DNA of 64,000 nt from Chitinophagaceae bacterium (GCA_016715365.1 JADKAM010000012.1:1-64000), one strand, 5' to 3'; positions 16,414-25,412 are shown, numbered from the stretch's first letter. Translations and numbers: made by a program. Notes: generated from the letters alone by a model not told the origin.

Positions 16414-17850
16414 TTATAACATCTTTTTGATGAGTTTTCCAAGCATCATCAGTCCATAGTCCACATCATCAGTAAAGGGTTTTCCAAAACTGATGCGTAT
16501 GCAGTTGGAATAATTATTGCCTGCCGAAAATATTTTACCGGGTACAATGGAAATCTGATGCTTCATGGCTTCGGTACGCAGTTTAAAGGCATTTACTTTT
16601 TTGTTCAGTTCCAGCCACAGTATAAAACCACCATGCGGCCTTGATACTTTTGTGTCGGGCGGAAAATACCTGATGATTGCCTGCACATAGCGCAAACTCT
16701 GTGTGTGTAAGGATTTTCGCAGATTCTTTAAATGAAATTCGTACCGGCCATGTTTTAAATAATGGGCAATGGCAGCCTGTGTAAGTGTAGGACTGCTTAT
16801 ATTCTGTATCCGTTTTAATTGTTTAACAGCATCAAAGAATTTACCGGGCATTACCCAACCAATGCGGTAACCGGGTGAGAGCGATTTTGAAAATGAAGAA
16901 CAGTGCATTACCAGTCCTTTGGTATCGTAATACTTGCAGTTTCGGGGCCTTGTTTTACCAAAATATAATTCGCCGTAAATATCATCTTCAATTAAAGGGA
17001 TATTGTGCCGGGTAATCATTTCAACCAGTTTCTTCTTATTTTCATCGGGCATGCAACAGCCTAACGGGTTATTAAAGTTGGGTACAAATACACAGGCTTT
17101 TATGGAAAATTTTTTGATCGCTTTTTGTAAATGATCCAGGTCTATGCCGGTAAGCGGGTCTGTTGTGATCTCCACTACTTTCAGATCCATACTTTCAATT
17201 GCCTGCGTAATGCCAAAATAGGTTGGACTTTCAACAGCGACGGTATCACCGGGTTTGGTAACGGCTTTTAAACACAGGTTGATGGCTTCCAGGCAACCGG
17301 AGGTAATAATGATCTCATCTGCTTTTATATTGGCACCCCAGTTAAAAGCAAGTTTGGATATCTGTTTACGAAGTTCCGGATTACCCAGGGTATGTTCATA
17401 ATCCAGGCAATTGTGTTTTGTGTTGCGTAAGGCATAGATGGCCGATTTGTTCAGTTTGGCACCGGGTAATAAAGCTGCATCCGGAACAGCCAGTGCAAAA
17501 TTGGTAATATTGGCTGCAGCAATATCGCTGTAAATAGATGCGATCATTTCTTTAACACTTACATCGTGTGATAAGGTTTCCTGTTTTAGCTGGTTGGGTA
17601 GATCCGGAAAGCGCTTGTGGTTAAAACGTACATAGTATCCCGACTTGGGCCTGGATTCGATCAGTCCCCTTCCTTCCAGGTGATAATAGGCCTGGAACGC
17701 AGTGCCCATGCTGATTCCGTACTCATCGCTTAACACCCGTACCGAAGGCAGTTTATCACCAATACGCAGCACTTCTTCTGCGATCATTTTTTCAAGGCCA
17801 TCTGCTACCTGTATGTACAAATGGTCGTCTGAGTTGAATGTTTTTTTCAT
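16414..17850 (-). CDS. MocR-type regulator: GntR winged helix fused to aminotransferase
   Basis: From the preferred ATG at 17850 (MKKTFNSDDHLYIQVADG) the product has 478 residues; an alternative ATG lies eight codons upstream. Residues about 8-75 are a GntR winged helix (GDKLPSVRVLSDEYGISMGT, then HLEGRGLIESRPKSGYYV). The rest is a fold-type I aminotransferase-like domain with the PLP lysine in CSSFSKSLSPGYRIGW near 310. MocR proteins bind DNA and sense PLP or an amino acid through the enzyme-like domain. It is divergent from ilvE with about 100 bases between, so ilvE or itself is a likely target. Confidence 0.9.
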   Translation of the reverse strand: MKKTFNSDDHLYIQVADGLEKMIAEEVLRIGDKLPSVRVLSDEYGISMGTAFQAYYHLEGRGLIESRPKSGYYVRFNHKRFPDLPNQLKQETLSHDVSVKEMIASIYSDIAAANITNFALAVPDAALLPGAKLNKSAIYALRNTKHNCLDYEHTLGNPELRKQISKLAFNWGANIKADEIIITSGCLEAINLCLKAVTKPGDTVAVESPTYFGITQAIESMDLKVVEITTDPLTGIDLDHLQKAIKKFSIKACVFVPNFNNPLGCCMPDENKKKLVEMITRHNIPLIEDDIYGELYFGKTRPRNCKYYDTKGLVMHCSSFSKSLSPGYRIGWVMPGKFFDAVKQLKRIQNISSPTLTQAAIAHYLKHGRYEFHLKNLRKSLHTQSLRYVQAIIRYFPPDTKVSRPHGGFILWLELNKKVNAFKLRTEAMKHQISIVPGKIFSAGNNYSNCIRISFGKPFTDDVDYGLMMLGKLIKKML

Positions 17851-17952
17851 AACCTGTAAATCTGATATAGTCAAAAATACTAAATCTGAATCTGTTTTAT
17901 TTCATAAAAATGCACAAATTTTGTCGGGTCAAAAAATCTAAATTTAAAATTT

Positions 17953-19017
17953 ATGGAAATCATTGCAGACATTCCCGTTCGTAAAACAAACCACTCCAGT
18001 ATCAGTGAAGTGGATTTTAATAAACTTGAATTTGGTAAATACATTGCCGATCATATGCTGGTATGTGATTATGCCGGTGGCGAATGGAAGCAACCACAGA
18101 TTGTACCTTATGGAAATCTTTCTTTAAGTCCATCTGCACTGGCCCTGCATTACGGGCAAACCGTTTTTGAAGGAATGAAAGCATTCAGGATGCATGATGG
18201 CCGCATCAATATTTTCAGGATGGAAAAGCATTACGACCGTTTTGTAAAGTCGCTGCAAAGAATGTGCATGGCAGTGCCCACCAAAGATATTTTTATGGAC
18301 GGCCTGGTGCAGTTGATAAGTGTGGATGAAGCCTGGGTGCCAACACAACAGGGCCATGCACTTTACCTGCGGCCATTTGTATTTGCCAGTGAAGCCAGGT
18401 TTGGTGTAAAAGTATCAGATGAATACCGGTTCATCATTTTTACAGGTCCTGTGCCGGCGCTGTATGCCGATCCTATCAAAGTAAAAGTAGAAACAAACTA
18501 TATTAGGGCTGCAAGAGGCGGAACAGGTTTTGCAAAATGCGGTGGCAATTACGGTGCTTCTTTTTTGCCCACACAAAATGCAAGGCTTGCCGGTTACGAC
18601 CAGGTTTTATGGACCGATGCCAAAGAAAATAAATTTATTGAGGAAAGTGGAATGATGAACGTGATGTTTGTAATTAATGATACTTTGGTTACTGCGCCAT
18701 TGTCAGATTCAATACTGGATGGTGTTACCAGGGATTCTTTATTAACCCTGGCAAATGATATGGGTTATAAAACCGAAGAAAGAGCGATAGCTATAACAGA
18801 ACTGGAGCAGGCTTTCAAATCGGGAACCATTACAGAAGCTTTTGGTGCAGGTACTGCAGCTGTTGTGGCGCCTATTAAAACCATCAATATTAATGGCATT
18901 GATTGTATGCTTCCGGAGTATGACGAAAACAAACTGATGTTTACATTGAAAAATAAACTGGAACAGATACGGCTGGGAATGGAAGCCGATGTTCATGGAT
19001 GGAATTATATTATTTGA
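17953..19017 (+). CDS. ilvE: Branched-chain amino acid aminotransferase
   Basis: The product has 354 residues, class IV (fold type IV) PLP enzyme. LSLSPSALALHYGQTVFEGMKAFR near 55-78, LYLRPFVFASEARFGV, and RAARGGTGFAKCGGNYGASF with the PLP-binding lysine in AKCGGNYG are diagnostic, followed by ESGMMNVMFVI and EAFGAGTAAVVAPI. It transaminates Leu, Ile and Val with 2-oxoglutarate, in the cytosol, for both synthesis and breakdown. The length fits the longer eukaryote-like BCAT subgroup common in Bacteroidota. It is divergent from the MocR regulator. If the aminotransferase at 1-982 is truly dead, this enzyme or another must supply aromatic transamination. Confidence 0.93.
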   Translation: MEIIADIPVRKTNHSSISEVDFNKLEFGKYIADHMLVCDYAGGEWKQPQIVPYGNLSLSPSALALHYGQTVFEGMKAFRMHDGRINIFRMEKHYDRFVKSLQRMCMAVPTKDIFMDGLVQLISVDEAWVPTQQGHALYLRPFVFASEARFGVKVSDEYRFIIFTGPVPALYADPIKVKVETNYIRAARGGTGFAKCGGNYGASFLPTQNARLAGYDQVLWTDAKENKFIEESGMMNVMFVINDTLVTAPLSDSILDGVTRDSLLTLANDMGYKTEERAIAITELEQAFKSGTITEAFGAGTAAVVAPIKTININGIDCMLPEYDENKLMFTLKNKLEQIRLGMEADVHGWNYII

Positions 19018-19414
19018 TAAATCAAGCCAATGGAATCCGCTGTGACAGCCTGGTGATGGTCTGGGTTTAATTTTCCTTAACAGCTTTCATACATGGTCAT
19101 AAAAAAATAAAGGGCCTTTTGTAAAATTATATTTTGCAAAAGGCCTTTTGCTGTTTTAAAAATGACCGCTTATTCCAAAGCTGTGAATATTGTAATTTAT
19201 AAATAATGTTGTGTAATAGTCTTAGTTAATAAAGAAACCACCTTTGCATCCTGGATTGGATGTATAATAACTGTATCCTGCTATAGCGAATGAGGGGAAA
19301 CAATATAAAGATCAAATTCAGCATTCGGCCGGGAAATCTTTCGGTTATCCATTCAACCAGACTATAAATAGTCTACTGATTAAAAATATTTTTTTTTCAG
19401 GCAAAACAAAAAAT
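19018..19414. other. Intergenic region between ilvE and T9SS cargo gene
   Basis: About 400 bases. Apart from the terminator at 19111-19150 I see no gene. The last 60 bases before 19415 are very A/T rich (GATTAAAAATATTTTTTTTTCAGGC) as in many Bacteroidota upstream regions, but no clear TAnnTTTG box is present. Confidence 0.4.
19111..19150 (+). terminator. Rho-independent terminator after ilvE
   Basis: GGCCTTTTGTAAAA (19113) pairs with TTTTGCAAAAGGCC (ending 19144) with one G-T wobble and a loop TTATAT, followed by TTTTGCTGTTTT. It lies about 95 bases after the ilvE stop. Confidence 0.75.
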
Positions 19415-20506
19415 ATGAAAAAAGCTTTACTTTTTCTACTGATGATCACTTCCGGATTTGCAGCACTCGCACAATTTCCTACAACAGTTACAACAGCTAC
19501 CAATTGCAGTGTTTTTAGAAATTTCAACACAGGTGACGAAGGCTTTAGTTCGGCCAGTATTTACTCCGATAACAATGACGCTGCATTTAACTGGAATGCT
19601 GTTGCAGGTGCCGAGATAGAGGGCAGCGGCTTAACTAACAGAAGTGCCAGTCTCATCTCACCATCTTATATACTTTCTCTTAACGGGCAGGTAACTGTAG
19701 GTTTCAGATATGTGGCGCCAAGTAATACAGAATTCAGGATCAGGATTATATCCGGTGCCGGCAGTCCACCACTCGAAATTTTGGCAAATACTGCTAATGG
19801 GCCTGTTTATACTCCGCTGGCGGGTAATTCGGGTAGTATTTGTTTGTTACTAACTGATGCAGATCTTATAATTGGCAGGCAGGTAAGGTTCGAATTTACT
19901 TTTCGTGCCACGCAACCAGGTAATATTTTGTTTGATGACTTTGCATTAACGGGAGGCACAGGAGGTCCCTTACCAGTAGTGTTTGAAGGGTTTGTTGCCA
20001 GAAAAAATGGTGACGAAACTGTGAAGCTTTTATGGGATGTAGGCACAGAAATTAATGTAAAAGGTTATTACGTAGAGAGCAGTACCAATGGGGTTAACTT
20101 TACAAATGCAGGTTATGTTGTAGCCTCTTCAAAGCGTACATATAGTTTTGACTATGCAGCTAAACTAAAGCAAACTACTTTCTTCAGGGTAAGAAATATT
20201 GACTATGATGGCAAAAGCAAATACACGCCTGTTATAAAAGTGTATGCAACCGATCAAACAGATGCGGGTATACAAATTTATCCGGTACCTGCAACTGACC
20301 AGGTTACCATCCAGCACAGAAAAGCTTCAGATAAAACGCTGATAACATTAGTTAGCACGGATGGCAAAGTTTTGCAACAGGTGAAAGCACTTCCCAATTC
20401 ATTGCAAACTCAACTCAATTTAAATTATTTAAAAAAGGGTTTGTATTTTGTAAAGTATGATGACGGGAAAGCAGAAGTTCAGGTTTCAAGAATTATAAAA
20501 AACTAA
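19415..20506 (+). CDS. Secreted protein with T9SS type A sorting domain
   Basis: The product has 363 residues. Signal peptide MKKALLFLLMITSGFAALAQ. The body (20-190) is a beta-rich region with FRNFNTGDEGF and LFDDFALTGG, resembling MAM/laminin-G-like or CBM-like jelly rolls seen in such proteins. A linker PLPVVFEGFVARKNGDETVKLLW followed by ESSTNGVNF and FFRVRNIDYDGKSKYTPVI is the fibronectin-like module that usually precedes the tail. The last 75 residues (IQIYPVPATDQVTIQH, then STDGKVLQQ and LKKGLYFVKY) are the Por secretion system C-terminal sorting domain. The product is therefore exported by the T9SS. The function beyond that is unknown. Confidence 0.85.
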   Translation: MKKALLFLLMITSGFAALAQFPTTVTTATNCSVFRNFNTGDEGFSSASIYSDNNDAAFNWNAVAGAEIEGSGLTNRSASLISPSYILSLNGQVTVGFRYVAPSNTEFRIRIISGAGSPPLEILANTANGPVYTPLAGNSGSICLLLTDADLIIGRQVRFEFTFRATQPGNILFDDFALTGGTGGPLPVVFEGFVARKNGDETVKLLWDVGTEINVKGYYVESSTNGVNFTNAGYVVASSKRTYSFDYAAKLKQTTFFRVRNIDYDGKSKYTPVIKVYATDQTDAGIQIYPVPATDQVTIQHRKASDKTLITLVSTDGKVLQQVKALPNSLQTQLNLNYLKKGLYFVKYDDGKAEVQVSRIIKN

Positions 20507-20524
20507 GCATAGGTATTGGTAGAC

Positions 20525-20553
20525 AAAAGGCCCGCTTCTCAGCGGGCCTTTGT
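20525..20553. terminator. Bidirectional terminator between cargo gene and rluD
   Basis: AAAAGGCCCGC, loop TTCTCA, GCGGGCCTTTG; a compact stem flanked by A and T tracts between two converging genes. Confidence 0.85.
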
Positions 20554-20565
20554 ATTACTATCAGT

Positions 20566-21630
20566 TTACAGTTCATTGTTGTGATCAATATGCCCGATGT
20601 ATTTTTTCCATTTTTCAATAACGGCTTTCATATCGTCCGGCAGTTCGCTTTCAAAATGCACGGGCTTTAATGTGGTTGGATGAATGAAGCCCAGTTCTTT
20701 TGCATGCAGCGCCTGGCGCTTGCACAGATCAAAACAATTATCAACAAATTGTTTGTATTTGGTAAACACGGTTCCTTTTACAATCCTGTCGCCGCCATAG
20801 AAATCATCGTTAAAAAGCGGATGGCCTATCAGTTGCATATGTACCCGTATCTGGTGTGTACGGCCCGTTTCCAGCCTGCATTCTATCAGTGTTACATAGT
20901 TAAACCGTTCCAGCACCTTGTAATGCGTAATGGCATCTTTGCCATGGTCACCATCGGGGTAAGCTGTAAATAATTTGCGAAAGCGCTGGTGCCTGCCTAC
21001 ATGCGCAATTACGGTTCCTTCATCTTTTTCCATATCACCCCAAACCAACGCAATGTACCTGCGGTGTACAGTATGATTAAAAAACTGTTTGGCAAGATCG
21101 CTCATGGCTTTTTGCGTTTTTGCCATCACCAGTAAGCCACTGGTATTTTTATCTATCCGATGCACCAGGCCAAACCTGCTGAGTTCGCTTTCATCCAGTT
21201 CAGGACTTTGTTGTTGTAAATAATAAGCTACTGCATTTACCAATGTACCGTTGGGATTACCACTGCCGGGATGCACAACCATACCTGCCGGTTTATTGAT
21301 GATCATTAAACTGTCATCTTCGTATTGAATATTAAGCGGAATATTTTCGGGAAGAATTTCAGAGCTTTCGGGAGAGCGGTTATCAAATACAACGATATTG
21401 TCGTACGGCCTTACCTTATAATTGCTTTTTACCGGCTTTTCATTTACCAGCACCATTTCATTATCAATACCCTGCTGAATTTTATTGCGGGTAGCACCTT
21501 CAATCCGGGTCATTAAAAACTTATCAATACGAAGCGATTCCTGGCCTTTGGGGATTGTTATTGTCAGTTTTTCATACAACTCCTCAATTTCCGGTTGTTC
21601 ATCTTCAATTTCTGGTATTTCTTTACTCAT
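20566..21630 (-). CDS. rluD: 23S rRNA pseudouridine synthase, RluD family
   Basis: The product has 354 residues. An S4 RNA-binding domain (LRIDKFLMTRIEGATRNKIQ, about 32-95) precedes the RluA/RluD catalytic domain. The catalytic aspartate lies in GLVHRIDKNTSGLLVMAKT near 155, with the conserved RRYIALVWG and ETGRTHQIRVHMQLIGHPLF further on. RluD makes pseudouridines in helix 69 of 23S rRNA. The N-terminal 30 residues are acidic and variable. It starts inside or beside a cluster of short repeats (21631-21703) and is divergent from lipB. Confidence 0.92.
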   Translation of the reverse strand: MSKEIPEIEDEQPEIEELYEKLTITIPKGQESLRIDKFLMTRIEGATRNKIQQGIDNEMVLVNEKPVKSNYKVRPYDNIVVFDNRSPESSEILPENIPLNIQYEDDSLMIINKPAGMVVHPGSGNPNGTLVNAVAYYLQQQSPELDESELSRFGLVHRIDKNTSGLLVMAKTQKAMSDLAKQFFNHTVHRRYIALVWGDMEKDEGTVIAHVGRHQRFRKLFTAYPDGDHGKDAITHYKVLERFNYVTLIECRLETGRTHQIRVHMQLIGHPLFNDDFYGGDRIVKGTVFTKYKQFVDNCFDLCKRQALHAKELGFIHPTTLKPVHFESELPDDMKAVIEKWKKYIGHIDHNNEL

Positions 21631-21703
21631 AGTTAATGGTTCATAGTTAATGGTTCATAGTTGATGGTTTATAGCTATGAACTATGAACCATTAACCATC
21701 AAC
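21631..21703. repeat. Tandem 14-bp repeats with inverted copy in rluD-lipB divergent region
   Basis: TTAATGGTTCATAG occurs at 21633-21646 and 21647-21660, with a variant TTGATGGTTTATAG at 21661-21674. The stretch 21675-21703 is largely its reverse complement (CTATGAACCATTAA at 21683-21696). The whole can fold into a long AT-rich hairpin, or offer several identical binding sites, immediately upstream of rluD and before the lipB -7 box. Confidence 0.75.
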
Positions 21704-21713
21704 CTCTTTCATT

Positions 21714-21721
21714 TATCTTTG
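21714..21721 (+). promoter_or_regulatory. -7 box TATCTTTG for lipB
   Basis: An exact match to the Bacteroidota TAnnTTTG consensus, 17 bases before the GTG start of lipB. No matching TTTG lies at the expected -33 distance, where the repeat cluster sits instead. Confidence 0.55.
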
Positions 21722-21738
21722 CAAATTAAAACATTGCA

Positions 21739-22455
21739 GTGGATAAGCAGAAAGTGATATTTAAAGACCTGGGGATTATTGAATATAAGGCAGCCTGGGA
21801 TTACCAGGAAACATTGCTTAATGAGAATGTACAAATCAAATCTGCAATACGAAATGCTGCTTCATCTCACGACTCAAATCTCACGACTACAAACTACTTT
21901 CTCTTATGTGAGCATCCTCCGGTATATACGTTAGGTAAAAGCGGCAAGAAGGAAAATGTGTTGATGAATGATGATGAATTAGCAGCCAATGATATTGCTT
22001 TTTTTAATACCAACAGGGGAGGAGATATTACTTTTCATGGCCCGCAGCAGATAGTTGGATACCCCATCCTGGACCTTGAAAAATATTACACAGATATTGG
22101 TAAATACCTGCGAAACCTGGAGGAAATGGTTATTGTTACTTTGTCTGAATACGGTATAAAAGGGGGAAGAAGCAAGGGCGAAACGGGGGTTTGGATCGAT
22201 GAAGATATCCCCGGCAGGGAAAGGAAGATTTGTGCTATTGGCGTTCGATGCAGCCGGTGGATAACCATGCATGGCTTTGCACTGAATGTTAATACCGACC
22301 TGGGTTATTTTACTCATATCATTCCATGTGGCATACAAAACAAGCAGGTTACCTCCATGGAAAAAGAACTTGGATATACAGTTGATTACAACGAAGTGAA
22401 AGAAAAAATAAAAAGAAATTTTGAAAAGATATTTGAATCAGAAATGACCGGGTAA
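21739..22455 (+). CDS. lipB: Octanoyl-[acyl carrier protein]:protein N-octanoyltransferase
   Basis: The product has 238 residues, starting at GTG 17 bases after the -7 box. It transfers octanoate from ACP to lipoyl domains of 2-oxoacid dehydrogenases and the glycine cleavage H protein. NRGGDITFHGPQQIVGYPILDL near 95 is the LipB signature; RKICAIGVRCSRWITMHGFALNV carries the catalytic lysine; and YFTHIIPCGI carries the nucleophilic cysteine. The length is slightly above the usual 210-230 because of an insertion around residues 30-50 (IRNAASSHDSNLTTTNY). It is cytosolic and converges with the 22464 gene. Confidence 0.93.
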   Translation: MDKQKVIFKDLGIIEYKAAWDYQETLLNENVQIKSAIRNAASSHDSNLTTTNYFLLCEHPPVYTLGKSGKKENVLMNDDELAANDIAFFNTNRGGDITFHGPQQIVGYPILDLEKYYTDIGKYLRNLEEMVIVTLSEYGIKGGRSKGETGVWIDEDIPGRERKICAIGVRCSRWITMHGFALNVNTDLGYFTHIIPCGIQNKQVTSMEKELGYTVDYNEVKEKIKRNFEKIFESEMTG

Positions 22456-22463
22456 TGGTATGG

Positions 22464-23357
22464 TTATTTCGTTTTCTTTTCATCGCTTGCGATGTAAAAC
22501 TTATTCTCTTCCAGCAGATTTTCATTCTTATATATTTCAAACTGGTACCATCCGCTACGGGTGAAGTTTACTTTTTCAAGAATAAAATAATCTTCAGGAG
22601 GATTTTTTATCTCAAAAAGAAATTTATAGTCTTCGGTTAAAAACCTGATTACATATTTATTGGACTTTACATCATTAAGCATGGTAACAACATTATTATC
22701 CTTATCAGTATATATGCGTTTGCTTGGGTATGTAGTTACCTGGCTTACGATATCCTCCGGAACTTCACCCGGCTCAGCTTTTTTTACGATCTTATCATCC
22801 TTATCAACTTTGTCATCCTTATCAACTTTTTCAACCTTATCAGCCTTTTCAGATTTAACAGGGGCTTTGTTTTTATTTTTGGCAGCAAGGGCTTCTGCCA
22901 GTTGTTTTTGTAAACTTAATTTTTCTTCCAGCAGCTGATTGTTTTTTTTGTGCAGGGTATTTATTTCCTGTATCAGCCTGGCATAATCAATTGATGTACT
23001 TACTTCGGGCTTTTTTGAAGAAGTAAATAAATATACACCCGAATCAAAACCGATAAACAAACGGTAATACATTTTATTATACGGCTGCATTGAATCAGTA
23101 AAGCCATTTACCGGGTCTTGTGGATTAAGTACCGAAGCGATGCTGAAAAAATTCTTTGTGCTGTCATTAGATCGCTGCACAGTTATGCCTTTTACCGGTT
23201 TTTTATAATCATTCAACCAAAAAATACTGACTTTGCCATTGGTGTTTTTTACAGTGAAATCAGGAAGTATAGCCTGGCCAAAAAGACTGCTTACCGTTAA
23301 CATGCTGCAAAATGTGAATAGAAAATAAAGTCTACGCATAGGTTGAATCAAATTCAA
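22464..23357 (-). CDS. Secreted or periplasmic protein with coiled coil and lysine/aspartate repeats
   Basis: The product has 297 residues with signal peptide (MRRLYFLFTFCSMLTVSSLFG from the second Met at residue 7). Residues about 30-115 look like a fibronectin-III-like domain (FTVKNTNGKVSIFWLNDYKK, YNKMYYRLFIGFDSGVYLFTS). A coiled coil follows (LIQEINTLHKKNNQLLEEKL) and then a low-complexity block of KVDKDDK-type units near 170-190. The C-terminal part (YPSKRIYTDKDNNVV...SGWYQFEIYKN) looks beta-rich. I do not recognise a named family. The stop lies nine bases from the lipB stop, and the start overlaps the desulfhydrase-like stop by four bases, so it is cotranscribed with that gene. Confidence 0.7.
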   Translation of the reverse strand: MNLIQPMRRLYFLFTFCSMLTVSSLFGQAILPDFTVKNTNGKVSIFWLNDYKKPVKGITVQRSNDSTKNFFSIASVLNPQDPVNGFTDSMQPYNKMYYRLFIGFDSGVYLFTSSKKPEVSTSIDYARLIQEINTLHKKNNQLLEEKLSLQKQLAEALAAKNKNKAPVKSEKADKVEKVDKDDKVDKDDKIVKKAEPGEVPEDIVSQVTTYPSKRIYTDKDNNVVTMLNDVKSNKYVIRFLTEDYKFLFEIKNPPEDYFILEKVNFTRSGWYQFEIYKNENLLEENKFYIASDEKKTK

Positions 23358-24280
23358 AACAATAATGTGTTTAAAGGTAAAGATTTATTTCCCTGCAACC
23401 CTCCGGTATGAAGACATAAAATTTTACTTCCTCTTGTAAATGTATCATTTTTAACAGCATCAAAAGTTCCAAACAGCATTTTGGCGGTATAAACAAAATC
23501 AAGCGGCAGTTGGTGTTTTAGCCAGCACTGGTTCATAAACTGAATCAACAGGTCTGTTTTTTTGGCATACCCTCCAAAATGATAATTATTTAATACCAGC
23601 AGGTTCTCAAATTCAGCTACTTTTTCTGTTAACTTTATTATGTTGTTTTTAATGTCTGTAATGCCCTTTAAAACCGGAAAACCAACAACCGTCTGTTCAG
23701 ACCTGGCTGCCATTAGTATGCCGGCCAGTGTTGTTGCTGTACCCGTGGCTGTGCAGATATGTGTATAGCTCTTGTCTTTAACCAGATCCATAATTAAAGC
23801 AGCTCCTTTTGCACCCAGTGGATGGTATCCTCCTTCGGGTATGATCACGCATTCGCCATATGTTGCTTTCAGGCTGTTTATAAAAGCAGGATCGTCTTTT
23901 TGTATATATTGCTGCCGGGAAATAAACTGCAACTGCATACCATCCTGCAGGCACTGCTGCAGGGTATGGGAAAGTTGTTCAGGCTTTTCTCCTCTTACTA
24001 TGCCAACACTTTTTAATTGCAAAACCTTGCATGCATAAGCAGTGGCCGAGAGGTGATTGGAATAAGCCCCTCCAAAAGTTAAAACGGTTTTTCCACCGGA
24101 CCCTGCGGGGTGTGAACTATTAATTGATTCTTCTAAAAAATAGTGAAGTTTAAAAAGTTTGTTGCCAGAAACCAAGGGATGGATTTTATCCAGGCGCAAA
24201 ACTGATACGCTAACCTGTTTCTCAGCAAACAGTTCATCATGCAGTTCTTCAATATTGGCTTTTGATGTATCAAAAAGCAT
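23354..24280 (-). CDS. ACC deaminase / D-cysteine desulfhydrase family PLP enzyme
   Basis: The product has 308 residues, fold type II PLP enzyme. The PLP lysine lies in HPLVSGNKLFKLHYFLEE near residue 40 (GNKxxKL motif), with LTFGGAYSNHLSATAYAC near 70 and ICTATGTATTLAGILMA near 180 as the glycine-rich phosphate-binding loop. It lacks clear features to tell 1-aminocyclopropane-1-carboxylate deaminase from D-cysteine desulfhydrase; most bacterial homologues of this length are desulfhydrases. It is cytosolic. The downstream secreted-protein gene overlaps its stop by four bases. Confidence 0.85.
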   Translation of the reverse strand: MLFDTSKANIEELHDELFAEKQVSVSVLRLDKIHPLVSGNKLFKLHYFLEESINSSHPAGSGGKTVLTFGGAYSNHLSATAYACKVLQLKSVGIVRGEKPEQLSHTLQQCLQDGMQLQFISRQQYIQKDDPAFINSLKATYGECVIIPEGGYHPLGAKGAALIMDLVKDKSYTHICTATGTATTLAGILMAARSEQTVVGFPVLKGITDIKNNIIKLTEKVAEFENLLVLNNYHFGGYAKKTDLLIQFMNQCWLKHQLPLDFVYTAKMLFGTFDAVKNDTFTRGSKILCLHTGGLQGNKSLPLNTLLF

Positions 24281-24314
24281 TTGGATAAAAACTTATCGGT
24301 TTATACTATTTTTG
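24280..24314 (+). promoter_or_regulatory. Promoter of the nucleotidyltransferase gene
   Basis: TTTG at 24280-24283 and TATTTTTG at 24307-24314 match the -33 and -7 boxes of Bacteroidota promoters, with a 23-base spacer, slightly long. The leader to ATG 24362 would be about 40 bases. Confidence 0.5.
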
Positions 24315-24361
24315 CATTGCAAAAGTCAGCAAATAATTTTTCAATTATTAATTTAATTAAG

Positions 24362-25261
24362 ATGCAACCAACCCTTTTAATTTTAGCAGCAGGAATGGCC
24401 AGCCGTTACGGAAGTATGAAACAAACAGAAGGCTTTGGCCCCAGCGGCGAAACCCTCATGGATTATTCTATTTACGATGCCATCAGGGCGGGTTTTGGCA
24501 AAGTGGTTTTTATTATTCGCAAAGATTTTGCTGAAAGTTTTAAAGCCAGCTTTGAACCCAAATTAAAGGGAAAAATAAAAACTGAATACGTTTACCAGGA
24601 AATGGATTCTTATTTAAATGGGTTGGAAAAACCTGCCGACAGAACCAAACCCTGGGGAACCGGCCATGCCGTGCTTTGTGCAAAGGATGTGGTGAAGGAA
24701 CCTTTTACTGTAATAAATGCTGATGATTATTATGGTGTGGATGCTTTTGTTAAAGCGGCTGACTTTTTAAATAACCAATGCGATGAAAAGCATTATGCCA
24801 TTATTGGGTATGAACTGGAAAGAACATTGAGTGATCATGGATCGGTAAGCAGGGGCGTTTGCCAGGTAGATGATGATTATAACCTGATCAGCATTAAAGA
24901 AAGAACAAAAATTTATAAGGAAGATGGTGTTATAACTTATGAAGATGAAACAGGTAAGCATACTTTACTTTCCGATTCAAGTGTTTCTATGAATTTCTGG
25001 TGCTTTCACCAGGGATTGTTTGATACAACAGAACAACTGTTCCATGATTTTGTAAAAGCAAATACCGGAAATATTAAAGCTGAATTCTTTATTCCTCTCA
25101 TGGCAGAAGATTTTATAAATAACCAGGGAGGACATATCAGCGTAATCCCCACTTCATCGCATTGGTTTGGTGTAACCTATAAAGAAGATGCGCCTGTGGT
25201 TAAAGCCAGTGTAGATAAACTGGTAGCTGATGAAGTTTATCCGCCATCACTTTGGGGATAA
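24362..25261 (+). CDS. Sugar-phosphate nucleotidyltransferase-like protein
   Basis: From ATG 24362 (the frame stays open upstream, but this start matches the family) the product has 299 residues. It begins QPTLLILAAGMASRYGSMKQTE, the nucleotide-binding GxGxRxxP-type loop in a variant form, followed by VFIIRKDFAESFKASF, KPWGTGHAVLCAKDVV and PFTVINADDYYGVDAF, where the aspartates bind metal. Such proteins activate sugar-1-phosphates to NDP-sugars; this subfamily in Bacteroidota has no assigned sugar that I know of. It is cytosolic, monocistronic and followed by two hairpins. Confidence 0.85.
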   Translation: MQPTLLILAAGMASRYGSMKQTEGFGPSGETLMDYSIYDAIRAGFGKVVFIIRKDFAESFKASFEPKLKGKIKTEYVYQEMDSYLNGLEKPADRTKPWGTGHAVLCAKDVVKEPFTVINADDYYGVDAFVKAADFLNNQCDEKHYAIIGYELERTLSDHGSVSRGVCQVDDDYNLISIKERTKIYKEDGVITYEDETGKHTLLSDSSVSMNFWCFHQGLFDTTEQLFHDFVKANTGNIKAEFFIPLMAEDFINNQGGHISVIPTSSHWFGVTYKEDAPVVKASVDKLVADEVYPPSLWG

Positions 25262-25277
25262 AAAACTGGTATAGAAG

Positions 25278-25331
25278 TGTCACCTTTTTTATTACTGCTT
25301 TATACTTAAAAGTCTGTAATGAAAGGTGACA
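25278..25331 (+). repeat. Hairpin GTGTCACCTTT...AAAGGTGACA
   Basis: Arms at 25278-25288 and 25322-25331 separated by a 33-base loop, 17 bases after the nucleotidyltransferase stop. A loop of this size is poor for termination; a much better terminator follows at 25359. Confidence 0.45.
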
Positions 25332-25358
25332 GTTTTGCAATAACTATACATAAGCGTA

Positions 25359-25397
25359 TAAAAAAAAGCTGTTGAAGAATCAACAGCTTTTTTTATT
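25359..25397. terminator. Bidirectional terminator
   Basis: AAAAAAAGCTGTTGA, loop AGAA, TCAACAGCTTTTTTTTATTT; A and T tracts on both sides serve the converging nucleotidyltransferase and protease genes. Confidence 0.88.
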
Positions 25398-25412
25398 TGT
25401 TTTCCCGGGTTA

